This document shows positions 41,801 through 47,748 of a stretch of 47,748 bases of DNA, piece after piece (the first letter of the stretch is position 1; each line of letters starts with the position of its first letter). The position numbers and the translations under genes are program-made. Source of the DNA: an uncultured Bacteroidota bacterium (GTDB lineage Bacteria > Bacteroidota > Bacteroidia > Chitinophagales > Chitinophagaceae); contig CAIYLW010000063.1 in assembly GCA_903927185.1 (NCBI GenBank), positions 1 through 47,748 on the forward strand, given 5' to 3'. Under the pieces are notes generated by a model, which did not search any database, was not told where the DNA came from, and saw only the letters and a program-made list of their open reading frames with translations.

Positions 41801-42381
41801 AAGCTTATACCGAAATGAAAAAGCGTTATGAATTTATATTAGAACAGAAGAACGACTTAGTTTCTGCAAAAGAAAGTTTATTACAAACAATTCAAGAAGT
41901 AGAAGCTACCGCTAATCAGCAGTTCTTAGATACTTTCAATAAGGTTCGTGAGAATTTCCAGAAAGTATTTAAAGCATTATTTACGGAAGAAGATACTGCT
42001 GATATGATTTTGGTAGATCCAACCAATTTGGCAGAAACCGGAATTGATATTGTTGCCAAGCCAAAAGGTAAACGACCTTCTTCTATTACTCAATTGAGTG
42101 GGGGAGAAAAGACTTTAACTGCTACGGCTCTGTTGTTTGCCATCTACTTAATTAAACCCGCACCATTCTGTATTTTGGATGAGGTGGATGCACCTTTGGA
42201 TGATGCCAACGTGGGTAAGTTTACACAGATGATTAAGAAATTCAGCGATAACTCACAGTTTATTATTGTAACGCATAATAAACAAACCATGAGTTGTGTG
42301 GATGTGATTTATGGGGTAACTATGCAAGAACCTGGTGTAAGTAAATTAGTGCCGGTTGACTTTAGAAGTTTAGCGAATTAG
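38860..42381 (+). CDS. smc: Chromosome segregation protein SMC
   Basis: SMC forms dimers that organise and help segregate the chromosome by loop extrusion. The 1173-residue protein has the N-terminal ATPase half with Walker A GPNGCGKSNIID (31-42), a long coiled coil (about 165-490), the hinge (about 505-660, with VLEPYLNYYVVKDLQ and KYTLTGGSVGLFEGKK), a second coiled coil (about 670-1000), and the C-terminal ATPase half with signature LSGGEKTLTATALLFA and Walker B FCILDEVDAPLDDANV. The GTG start at 38860 is chosen because VRLKSLEIKGFKSF is the normal SMC N-terminus and AGGA lies 6 bases upstream; an ATG nine codons earlier gives an atypical extension. ScpA and ScpB are not in the window. Confidence 0.95.
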   Translation: MRLKSLEIKGFKSFADKTIVSFDEGITGIIGPNGCGKSNIIDSIRWVIGEQKISALRSENLEALVFNGSKTRSASGLAEVSLTFENTKNLLPTEFSTVTVTRRFYKNGESEYRLNDVTCRLKDIHNLFLDTGVSTDSYAIIELGMVDDIIKDKENSRRRMLEQAAGITIYKTRKKEAKLKLDATEQDLARIEDLLFEINNQLKTLENQAKKAEKYFEIKKDYKELSIELAKASLEGFNITYHDLNEQQNLETDKRFQLEAEIATDEASIEHEKLGFIEKEKTLQSMQHSFNDLLQNLRGKENDKNLATQKLHYLKEKESGLKDFLDKATGQLKTIGDSIEYTQLQVVEEETKLQDLQDRAETYKMDVEDKRRIFDERRTGVDALRGQYQQIQRSQFDAEKKVAVADTSIQNLQRAQTQQIDEKQNRQYQIEQLTVELEEKEFILDAKRTDLLNLQNEQEKTKELIFETQAQMEALRNELAEESRKLDSKRNEFALLKSLIDSMEGYPESIKFLHKNPDWNNQAPILSDIIYVQEEFRAAVENVLEPYLNYYVVKDLQEGLQAVHLLDNNKKGKANFFLLDKFTDHKVETHQPAYTIKALDVIEVDEQYQELANYLLGNVYIAENDEALTNSNGAVVLEKTGKYVKGKYTLTGGSVGLFEGKKIGRAKNLEKLQDEIILQDAVVNALKNEIKIKHNDVMLYNERLKDNAIKQTENEINQLTNQLFAARNKFENLQMAQTTGQQRLEDIEQRLQDEQEAIAETREALIVLNEQLFATTEEMKMVEQDYQLAEQEYNFASVQFNDINLQLTRQQSKINTLKQELVFKENQLNDLHFQIAENTKQLAEASGNIEESENAKLAAEQELIELLRNKEVEEKVLGEADQAYYNLRNILQEKESTLRLKVKSKEMIDHLITEIKDRLNELKLQLAGMKERLSVEFKVELDDILDQPRTSETPVEELQSNSDRMRKRLENIGEVNPTAIEAYTEMKKRYEFILEQKNDLVSAKESLLQTIQEVEATANQQFLDTFNKVRENFQKVFKALFTEEDTADMILVDPTNLAETGIDIVAKPKGKRPSSITQLSGGEKTLTATALLFAIYLIKPAPFCILDEVDAPLDDANVGKFTQMIKKFSDNSQFIIVTHNKQTMSCVDVIYGVTMQEPGVSKLVPVDFRSLAN

Positions 42382-42396
42382 TAAATAATAAATCTC

Positions 42397-42436
42397 AAAA
42401 AAGGACTTATCGAGGAAACTTGATAAGTCCTTTTTT
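42397..42436 (+). terminator. Terminator after smc
   Basis: A perfect 15-base stem (42397-42411 with 42422-42436) closes a 10-base loop and ends in a T run that is part of the stem. It is one of the strongest terminators in the window. Confidence 0.92.
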
Positions 42437-42450
42437 ATAAATGCATTCAT

Positions 42451-42885
42451 TTGTACAAAGGCATTTTTATATTATACTTAGTGTGTTTTGGAACCTATTT
42501 GATGTTTACCAGACAACCAGATTATTTTGATGGTGAGAAAGTTCCTGCTACCATTTTTATTGTAAAAGATAGCCTGTCTCCTAAAATGATGGCAGTTGCT
42601 GAATTCTCAAATGGGTATAAGAACTTTCGAGTTAAGGCAGATTATTATTTTAGGAATTGGAAGAATGGAGAAAAAACTGAAGTAATATATGAGTCCGAGC
42701 ATCCTGAAAAAGGCGCTATTTATGGGTTTTGGGGCTATTGGATAAGTTTGGGCGAGTTATTAGGATCTATCCTTTTTATCATTGTGGGTTATCAAGCTGC
42801 AGTTTCTATTACTAAAAATCCAAGCCCAGAAGCGTTGAAAGAGCAGTTGAATTACAAAGAACCCAATAAGCCTAGATATGATTAA
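42451..42885 (+). CDS. Small membrane protein, DUF3592-like
   Basis: The frame (144 residues from a TTG at 42451) encodes an N-terminal hydrophobic segment (GIFILYLVCFGTYLMF), a soluble middle part with VAEFSNGYKNFRVKADYYFRN and EVIYESEHPEKGAIYGFWGYW, and a second membrane helix (ELLGSILFIIVGYQAAV, about residues 108-124). The order resembles DUF3592-type proteins, which have no known function. The start is uncertain: an ATG at 42441 is out of frame, the first in-frame ATG is at 42502 and would lose the first helix. Its stop is immediately adjacent to the smpB stop on the other strand. Confidence 0.6.
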   Translation: MYKGIFILYLVCFGTYLMFTRQPDYFDGEKVPATIFIVKDSLSPKMMAVAEFSNGYKNFRVKADYYFRNWKNGEKTEVIYESEHPEKGAIYGFWGYWISLGELLGSILFIIVGYQAAVSITKNPSPEALKEQLNYKEPNKPRYD

Positions 42886-43329
42886 TTATCTTTTGAGTAA
42901 TCGCTTAATTTCTTTTTCTACATCGCGGCCTTTGATGGTTTCTCTTTTGTCGTAATTCTTTTTTCCGCGGCCAATTCCAATTTCTACTTTCACTAAATTC
43001 TTATCAGTAAAGAAAACTTTTAAAGGAACAATTGTATACCCCTTGTCCTTCATTCGGTTTTGTAGTTTTTTCAATTCTCTTTTATTCAACAACAACTTAC
43101 GATCGTGTACTTCTATATGATTATTATCGCTACCATGTGTATATGATGCAATAAAAAGAGCTCTTACCCAAAGTTCGTTTTTATCGAATAAACAAAATGA
43201 ATCATTGAAACTTACTTTGCCTTCACGAATTGACTTTACTTCAGTACCCATCAATACAATACCTGCTATGAATTTTTCTTCAATAGCATAATTAAAATAC
43301 GCCTGCCTGTTATTCATTTCCTTAGTCAT
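42886..43329 (-). CDS. smpB: SsrA-binding protein SmpB
   Basis: SmpB binds tmRNA and with it rescues stalled ribosomes. The 147-residue protein has the expected N-terminal NNRQAYFNYAIEEKFIAGIVLMGTEVKSIREGKVSF, HDRKLLLNKRELKKL, GYTIVPLKVFFTDKNLVKVEIGIGRGKKNYDKRE and a basic C-terminal tail (IKRLLKR). The start may be the ATG at 43329 or the one four codons later. It is 33 bases after accD and probably co-transcribed. No tmRNA gene was seen in the window. Confidence 0.96.
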   Translation of the reverse strand: MTKEMNNRQAYFNYAIEEKFIAGIVLMGTEVKSIREGKVSFNDSFCLFDKNELWVRALFIASYTHGSDNNHIEVHDRKLLLNKRELKKLQNRMKDKGYTIVPLKVFFTDKNLVKVEIGIGRGKKNYDKRETIKGRDVEKEIKRLLKR

Positions 43330-43362
43330 ACCACGCCAACTAGGCAGATTTAATGGGGTTGA

Positions 43363-44283
43363 TTATTTTCTCAGAAGACTCACTACTTGAGATAATTTAT
43401 CCCTTAATACTTTTCTATCAACTATAAAATCCAGGAAGCCATGTTCCAATAAAAATTCACTGCGTTGAAATCCTTCAGGTAAATCGCGTTTGATGGTTTC
43501 TTTGATTACTCTTGGTCCTGCAAACCCAATGAGCGCACCAGGTTCAGCGATATTCATATCTCCGAGCATACCAAAACTTGCAGAGATTCCTCCAAATGTA
43601 GGATCGGTTAATAAAGATATAAAAGGCAATTTAGCGTCACTTAATTGAGAAAGTTTACCACTTGTTTTGGCTAATTGCATTAAACTAAATGCACTTTCCA
43701 TCATTCTTGCTCCACCGCTCTTGCTAATCACTAAATAGGGTAGACGATGTTTGATACAATAGTCGATAGCCCTGCTAAATTTTTCTCCCATTACTGATCC
43801 TAATGATCCACCAATGAATTCAAAATCCATACATGCAACTACGATACCTTCACCATTAATTGTTCCAACCGCCACTCTCATACTATCTTTCAAATCGGTT
43901 TTGGAATGAATATCATCCAAACGTTTTTGATAAGGTTTCAGATCGGTAAATCCTAGTGCATCTTTACTTCTGATATTTGAGTATAATTCTTTGTATTCCT
44001 TATTGTCAAAAAGAAAATCGTAATATTCTTCACTACCAATACGATGATGGTAGTTGCATTTTGGACATACGTATAAATTCTCTTTTAATTCGGTGGTAGT
44101 ACAAATGAAATTACATTCTGGACATTTATTCCAAAGTCCTTCAGGCGTCTCCTTTTTATCTGCGGTAGAGGTTAAAATTCCTTTACGAATTCTCTTAAAC
44201 CATCTTGGCCTACTACCTTCTCCTCCCTGTGCTTCATCGCCTGTTAAATTCGATTCAAGGTCTTCTTCACGTTCTTTTTTCAT
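43363..44283 (-). CDS. accD: Acetyl-CoA carboxylase carboxyltransferase subunit beta
   Basis: AccD with AccA transfers carboxyl from biotin to acetyl-CoA, giving malonyl-CoA for fatty acid synthesis. The 306-residue protein has a zinc ribbon (CPECNFICTTTEL and CPKCNYHHRIG, about residues 39-67) and the crotonase-like transferase core with FIGGSLGSVMGEKFSRAID, ISKSGGARMMESAFSLMQLAKTS-type region and FGGISASFGMLGDMNIAEPGALIGFAGPR. The ATG at 44283 (MKKERE) is used; a TTG five codons earlier is less likely. TATCTTTC upstream is a near match to the -7 consensus. accA is not in the window. Confidence 0.96.
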   Translation of the reverse strand: MKKEREEDLESNLTGDEAQGGEGSRPRWFKRIRKGILTSTADKKETPEGLWNKCPECNFICTTTELKENLYVCPKCNYHHRIGSEEYYDFLFDNKEYKELYSNIRSKDALGFTDLKPYQKRLDDIHSKTDLKDSMRVAVGTINGEGIVVACMDFEFIGGSLGSVMGEKFSRAIDYCIKHRLPYLVISKSGGARMMESAFSLMQLAKTSGKLSQLSDAKLPFISLLTDPTFGGISASFGMLGDMNIAEPGALIGFAGPRVIKETIKRDLPEGFQRSEFLLEHGFLDFIVDRKVLRDKLSQVVSLLRK

Positions 44284-44334
44284 AATAGCTTGATACAATT
44301 GGGGCGGAAAGATAATATTTTTTTAACCAAGGGC

Positions 44335-44368
44335 ACAAAAAAACCGCCCCAAATAAGTTCGGGGCGGT
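44335..44368 (-). terminator. Terminator after fbaA
   Basis: On the minus strand ACCGCCCC (complement of 44361-44368) pairs with GGGGCGGT (complement of 44343-44350) around a 10-base loop, followed by a run of T. It lies 17 bases after the fbaA stop. Confidence 0.88.
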
Positions 44369-44384
44369 CCATTCTTTATAAGTC

Positions 44385-45452
44385 TTATGCGTTCCTATTC
44401 AGACAGTTAAGATCGTTAAATGCCACTTCCAAACGCTTAATAAAATTCTCTTCACCCTTACGTAACCAAACACGAGGATCATAGTATTTTTTATTTGGTT
44501 TTTCAGCACCCTCAGGATTACCTAATTGGCTTTGTAAGTAGGGTTCATTTTTAGTATAATATTGTTGAATACCTTCCCAGAATGCCCATTGCATGTCGGT
44601 ATCAATATTCATTTTGATAGCACCATAACTGATGGCTTCGCGAATTTGATTTTGAGGAGAACCACTACCACCATGGAATACAAAATAAACAGGCTTTTCT
44701 TTAGTACCTAATTCTTTTTGAATATAGTCTTGGCTGTTTTTCAAAATCTCAGGACGCAATTGTACATTACCCGGACTGTAAACACCATGAACATTTCCAA
44801 ATGCAGCTGCCACCGTAAATAATTTACCTACTTTACTTAATTCAGTATAAGAATAAGCTACGTGTTGTGGTTGCGTATATAATTTATCGTTTTCTACATC
44901 ACTATTATCAACACCATCTTCTTCACCACCGGTAACACCTAATTCAATTTCAATGCTCATACCCAACGGAGCCATTCTCTTATAGAATTCTACCGAAGTA
45001 TGGATATTTTCTTCTAATGGTTCTTCAGATAAATCTAACATATGTGAGCTGAAAAGGGGCTGTCCTTTTTCTTTGTGAAATTGTTCACCAGCATCAATCA
45101 AAGCACTGATCCAAGGCAACCATTTTTTTGCAGCATGGTCGGTATGTAATACAACTGGTACACCATAATATTTAGCAAGGGTATGAACGTGCAATGCACC
45201 AGAAATAGCACCTTGAATATTTGCTTGTAATTCGTCGTTCTTCATTCCTTTACCTGCAATGAACTGTGCACCACCGTTTGAGAACTGAATAATTACTGGA
45301 GAATTTACTTTAGCTGCTGTTTCTAATACGGCATTGATAGTATTGGTACCAATGGTATTTACTGCAGGAATTGCAAAATTGTTTTCTAAAGCATCATTAT
45401 AAAGGGCTTCTAGTTCGGCACCGAATAACACCCCGGCTCTGTATTTACTCAT
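44385..45452 (-). CDS. fbaA: Class II fructose-bisphosphate aldolase
   Basis: The enzyme cleaves fructose-1,6-bisphosphate to two triose phosphates in glycolysis and runs in reverse in gluconeogenesis; class II forms need a divalent metal. The 355-residue protein has the class IIA length and features: FAIPAVNTIGTNTINAVLE near residues 22-40, the metal-binding LHTDHAAKKWLPW near 101-113, ELGVTGGEEDGVDN near 173-186 and the phosphate-binding FHGGSGSPQNQI and KMNIDTDMQWAFW in the C-terminal part. It stands alone with its own terminator. Confidence 0.96.
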   Translation of the reverse strand: MSKYRAGVLFGAELEALYNDALENNFAIPAVNTIGTNTINAVLETAAKVNSPVIIQFSNGGAQFIAGKGMKNDELQANIQGAISGALHVHTLAKYYGVPVVLHTDHAAKKWLPWISALIDAGEQFHKEKGQPLFSSHMLDLSEEPLEENIHTSVEFYKRMAPLGMSIEIELGVTGGEEDGVDNSDVENDKLYTQPQHVAYSYTELSKVGKLFTVAAAFGNVHGVYSPGNVQLRPEILKNSQDYIQKELGTKEKPVYFVFHGGSGSPQNQIREAISYGAIKMNIDTDMQWAFWEGIQQYYTKNEPYLQSQLGNPEGAEKPNKKYYDPRVWLRKGEENFIKRLEVAFNDLNCLNRNA

Positions 45453-45579
45453 GTTTAGTAAGTTGTTTTATGTAATATTTTTTAATCTTTTATGGATAGT
45501 AAATATACGTTTATTAGCCCAAACGCTTGTTAGCTTTGAATAGAATGTAAGGATTGCAAACTACCGATCGAATAAATCA

Positions 45580-46935
45580 TTATTTAGCCAGACTTTGAAT
45601 CACATCGTATTTAGTTACAATATGAAAATCGCCTTTTTCATCCTTGGCTAATACCGCCCCATTTTCTTTGGTAATTAAATTTCCCAAACGTTCAACAGGC
45701 GTATCAAAAGCCACAATCGGATAGGCAGCTTCTAGGACGGATGCTACTGATTCATTTCTTATTTCCGGGTTGGTAAAAACTTTCATAAACAAACCTGTTT
45801 CACTCACTGCACCAATCATTTCTCCTTTGGATATTACTGGAATTTGTTCAATATCGTATTTCTTCATGAGCTCTACTGCCTGAGAAACGGTTGCGGTTGG
45901 TTCTACAGTAACAAGTCTCTTACTACTTCTTCCACTCACGATATCCTTGAATGTTTTTACATCCAAAAAACCTCTTTCCATCATCCATTCGTCGTTATAA
46001 ATTTTTGCTACATATCTGCTTCCATGATCATGAAAAATACAAACAACCACATCATCTTTTTTAAGTTGATCTTTCAATTGCATCACCCCCTGTAAACAGC
46101 TGCCAGCGCTGTATCCACAGAATAAGCCTTCTTCTTTTGCAATGCGTCTTGCCATTACTGCGCCATCTTTATCAGTAACTTTTTCGAACAAATCAATCAA
46201 GCTCATATCATAATTAGCTGGTACAAAATCTTCCCCAAAACCTTCAGAGATATAGGGATATACTTCTTTCTGATCTTCTACGCCGGTTTCGAAATATTTT
46301 TTGAGTAGTGAGCCATAACTATCGATGGCCCAGATTTGGATATTAGGATTTTTTTCTTTGAGATATTTTGCAGTACCTACAATCGTTCCGCCAGTTCCAG
46401 TGGCAACTACTAAATGAGTGATTTTACCTTCGGTTTGTTCCCAGATTTCGGGACCAGTTTGCTCATAGTGTGCCTGACGGTTAGCAAGGTTATCGTATTG
46501 GTTTACATACCAGGAGTTTGGAACTTCCGTGGCGAGTCTTTTCGATACAGAATAATAGGAGCGTGGATCGGAGGGCTCCACGTTTGTCGGGCACACAATC
46601 ACTTCTGCGCCCACAGCTTTCAGTATATCAGCTTTTTCTTTTGATTGTTTATCGGTGGTAGTAAAAATGCATTTGTATCCTTTTACTACTGCGGCCAGGG
46701 CAAGTCCCATACCAGTATTTCCACTGGTGCCTTCAATGATAGTTCCACCGGGTTTTATTTTCCCTTCCTGTTCTGCTACTTCCAGCATTTTCAAAGCCAT
46801 GCGGTCTTTGATGCTATTACCTGGGTTGAAATATTCCACTTTGGCTAAAACCGTTGCGGGAATATCTTTTGTGATCTTATTGATCTTAATTAAAGGGGTA
46901 TTGCCAATCGTCTCGAGTATATTATTCAGCCACAT
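45580..46935 (-). CDS. Cystathionine beta-synthase with C-terminal CBS domains
   Basis: The 451-residue enzyme belongs to the PLP-dependent cysteine synthase/cystathionine beta-synthase family and condenses serine (or acetylserine) with homocysteine or sulfide. It has the PLP lysine K43 in NPGNSIKDRM, the substrate loop EGTSGNTGMGLA (68-79), the phosphate-binding GTGGTIVG and GYSAGSCLQG. The C-terminal region (about 335-451) is a tandem pair of CBS domains, with VEPTATVSQAVELMKKYDIEQIPVI. The order equals human CBS without the N-terminal heme domain. CBS domains usually bind adenosyl compounds, so allosteric control by SAM or adenine nucleotides is plausible. The exact substrate is not provable from sequence. 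Confidence 0.85.
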   Translation of the reverse strand: MWLNNILETIGNTPLIKINKITKDIPATVLAKVEYFNPGNSIKDRMALKMLEVAEQEGKIKPGGTIIEGTSGNTGMGLALAAVVKGYKCIFTTTDKQSKEKADILKAVGAEVIVCPTNVEPSDPRSYYSVSKRLATEVPNSWYVNQYDNLANRQAHYEQTGPEIWEQTEGKITHLVVATGTGGTIVGTAKYLKEKNPNIQIWAIDSYGSLLKKYFETGVEDQKEVYPYISEGFGEDFVPANYDMSLIDLFEKVTDKDGAVMARRIAKEEGLFCGYSAGSCLQGVMQLKDQLKKDDVVVCIFHDHGSRYVAKIYNDEWMMERGFLDVKTFKDIVSGRSSKRLVTVEPTATVSQAVELMKKYDIEQIPVISKGEMIGAVSETGLFMKVFTNPEIRNESVASVLEAAYPIVAFDTPVERLGNLITKENGAVLAKDEKGDFHIVTKYDVIQSLAK

Positions 46936-46955
46936 AAACTAACACTTGTTTGGGG

Positions 46956-46982
46956 CAAAGATATAGTTTTGAACACTCTCAA
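46956..46982 (-). promoter_or_regulatory. Candidate promoter for cystathionine beta-synthase
   Basis: On the minus strand TTG (complement of 46980-46982), a 16-base spacer and TATCTTTG (complement of 46956-46963) match the Bacteroidota promoter. The last G is 20 bases before the ATG at 46935. Confidence 0.6.
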
Positions 46983-47018
46983 TTTAAGTGAGCAGCGAAT
47001 AATTCAACTTTCGAAAAA

Positions 47019-47201
47019 TTATAAACTATTGATCAATCGAATCACGCCAGTTGTTTGGTGCTGTCCACTCATATCATTGGTGTTTTCGATTTTCACGATG
47101 TTGCTTTCTTTTGGAGCATCATTGTGCAAATAAGCAAAAGTGATTGCTGGTACAAAAGCAAGGATGGCAATTATTTGTAGATTAACTAGAAACTTTCTCA
47201 T
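47019..47201 (-). CDS. Short exported peptide, function unknown
   Basis: The 60-residue product starts MRKFLVNLQIIAILAFVPAI, a typical signal peptide, followed by FAYLHNDAPKESNIVKIEN and a short polar tail. A TATCTTTG element 40 bases upstream supports expression. I do not recognise a family. It could be a small secreted or periplasmic peptide, or the remnant of a longer gene; there is no frame continuing beyond its stop that would indicate a break. Confidence 0.5.
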   Translation of the reverse strand: MRKFLVNLQIIAILAFVPAITFAYLHNDAPKESNIVKIENTNDMSGQHQTTGVIRLINSL

Positions 47202-47241
47202 AAAATTGATTTTAATTGTTTCGTTTTTTACTTTGATAGAA

Positions 47242-47249
47242 CAAAGATA
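47242..47249 (-). promoter_or_regulatory. Candidate -7 element for the short exported peptide gene
   Basis: The minus strand reads TATCTTTG, an exact TAnnTTTG match, 40 bases before the ATG at 47201. There is no exact TTG at the ideal upstream spacing. Confidence 0.5.
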
Positions 47250-47445
47250 AGAACAATTTTAGAACTATGTAATACATAATACCGTATAAAGAATAGTAAT
47301 AGTTTAACTAAAATAATGTGTTTTGCTTTGGAATCCAGTAAATACAGGGCTTTCAGCCAAATCAACTGTTAAAAACCATTTTTTCACATTGTGATGAATG
47401 GCAAAATTTCGTTATGGAATGACGGAATAATGGTATTCGTGACGG
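47250..47445. other. Intergenic stretch without a recognisable gene
   Basis: Between the exported peptide gene and the repeats I find no coding frame longer than about 20 codons on the plus strand that has a convincing start, and no RNA gene. The segment near 47413-47447 has two loosely similar copies of a GAATGACGGAA-like sequence. Including the repeats, the gene-free region is 47202-47748. Confidence 0.5.
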
Positions 47446-47494
47446 AAGAAAAAGTAAAAAGTAAAAATTAAAAAGTAAAAAGAGGAAAGAAGTA
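47446..47494 (+). repeat. Heptamer repeat tract, site 8
   Basis: Units AGTAAAA, AGTAAAA, ATTAAAA, AGTAAAA, AGAGGAA and AGAAGTA run directly into the first G+C-rich repeat. They fit AKTNARR with decay at the right end. Confidence 0.6.
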
Positions 47495-47665
47495 AGAGAA
47501 AAAAAATATATTATTTCCCCGCCCTATGTAAGGATGGGTGCCCGAAGGGCGGGGTGGGTAAAAACTTGAAATTAAAAAGTAAAAATATGAATGAGGTAAG
47601 AAAAAAAATATTTTATTTCCCCGCCCTATTTAGGGAGGGGTGCCCGAAGGGCGGGGTGGGTAAAA
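47492..47665 (+). repeat. Tandem pair of G+C-rich hairpin repeats
   Basis: Copy A (47492-47564) and copy B (47596-47665) both run from GTAAG and an A run through TTTCCCCGCCCT, a short loop, GGGTGCCCGAAGGGC and GGGGTGGGTAAAA, with a start-to-start distance of 104 bases. CCCCGCCCT (47517-47525; 47619-47627) can pair perfectly with AGGGCGGGG (47546-47554; 47648-47656); in copy B it can also pair with the nearer AGGGAGGGG, a mutually exclusive structure. The spacer between copies is itself a heptamer tract. Confidence 0.85.
47566..47600 (+). repeat. Heptamer repeat tract, site 9
   Basis: Five 7-base units (TTGAAAT, TAAAAAG, TAAAAAT, ATGAATG, AGGTAAG) exactly fill the space between the two G+C-rich repeats, in the phase of the AKTNARR family. 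Confidence 0.5.
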
Positions 47666-47716
47666 TCTTTCAAATAAAGGAATTAGTTAATAGCCTTAAA
47701 GCTTTCTGACATTTTG

Positions 47717-47745
47717 GTACAAATATCTGATGCAACCATTTGTAC
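47717..47745. repeat. Perfect 8-base inverted repeat at the right edge
   Basis: GTACAAAT (47717-47724) and ATTTGTAC (47738-47745) are perfect inverted copies separated by 13 bases. It could be an operator of a gene beyond the window or a mobile element end; the window stops 3 bases later. Confidence 0.5.
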
Positions 47746-47748
47746 AGC

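Noticed and set aside
47019..47201. Remnant of a larger degraded gene
   Set aside because: The signal peptide and an exact -7 element upstream suggest an intact short gene, and I see no continuation of a related frame downstream.
1..47748. tRNA, rRNA, tmRNA, riboswitch or insertion sequence
   Set aside because: I looked for cloverleaf-like segments, tRNA-like 3' ends, transposase motifs and long terminal inverted repeats in the gaps and found none that I could support; most gaps are short and are explained by terminators, promoters and simple repeats.

Overview
This 47.7 kb window is AT-rich chromosomal DNA from a member of the Bacteroidota, most likely the family Chitinophagaceae; the family assignment is inference. 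Supporting signs are an outer-membrane beta-barrel receptor followed by a GLPGLI-family protein, a FucP-type sugar transporter, an AIR synthase of about 390 residues, SusA-like periplasmic GH13 chemistry, and many upstream sequences fitting the Bacteroidota promoter TTG / TAnnTTTG. I see no rRNA, tRNA, CRISPR array, prophage or insertion sequence. Gene density is high and almost all genes look intact.

Layout. 1-5.2 kb (+): rpsO, pnp, prmA, plsY and a YdeI/OmpD-associated protein. 5.3-7.7 kb (-): a STAS-domain protein followed by dnaG, divergent from clpC (7.8-10.3 kb, +). 10.4-13.0 kb (-): a FucP-like sugar symporter followed by a ROK-family kinase. 13.2-19.2 kb (+): glgA, glgC, an MFS sugar transporter and a secreted GH13 alpha-amylase. 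19.3-27.2 kb: a membrane-anchored P-loop ATPase (-), a secreted alpha/beta esterase (+), a GH20 hexosaminidase (-), and the GLPGLI protein with its beta-barrel receptor (-). 27.5-29.4 kb (+): glgB. 29.6-34.2 kb: a small orphan gene (+), an orphan histidine kinase (-), a coiled-coil membrane protein (-), holA (+) and ribF (-). 34.3-36.2 kb (+): purM-like AIR synthase and an FtsE-type ATPase. 36.4-38.6 kb (-): two overlapping glycosyltransferases. 38.8-42.9 kb (+): smc and a small membrane protein. 42.9-46.9 kb (-): smpB, accD, fbaA and cystathionine beta-synthase. The last 550 bases hold a 60-residue exported peptide gene and repeats.

The clearest functional theme is glucose polymer metabolism. 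A periplasmic alpha-amylase and an MFS transporter would import maltodextrin or glucose; a FucP-type symporter and a ROK kinase would take up and phosphorylate hexose; GlgC, GlgA and GlgB together form the complete glycogen synthesis route. No glycogen phosphorylase or debranching enzyme is visible here. Around this theme are ordinary housekeeping genes for RNA decay, replication, chromosome segregation, proteolysis, ribosome rescue, fatty acid synthesis, glycolysis and sulfur amino acid metabolism.

The most interesting material is non-coding. A degenerate 7-base tandem repeat that I can write as AKTNARR recurs at nine intergenic places, usually starting just behind a stop codon, and reaches 20 units at 21349-21488. 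A 33-base leader directly before the start codon is shared by the GH20 and GLPGLI genes (28 of 33 identical). A G+C-rich hairpin repeat is present twice in tandem near the right end, with a relative near 21.5 kb. Several promoter-like elements lie so close to start codons that leaderless or nearly leaderless mRNAs are likely.
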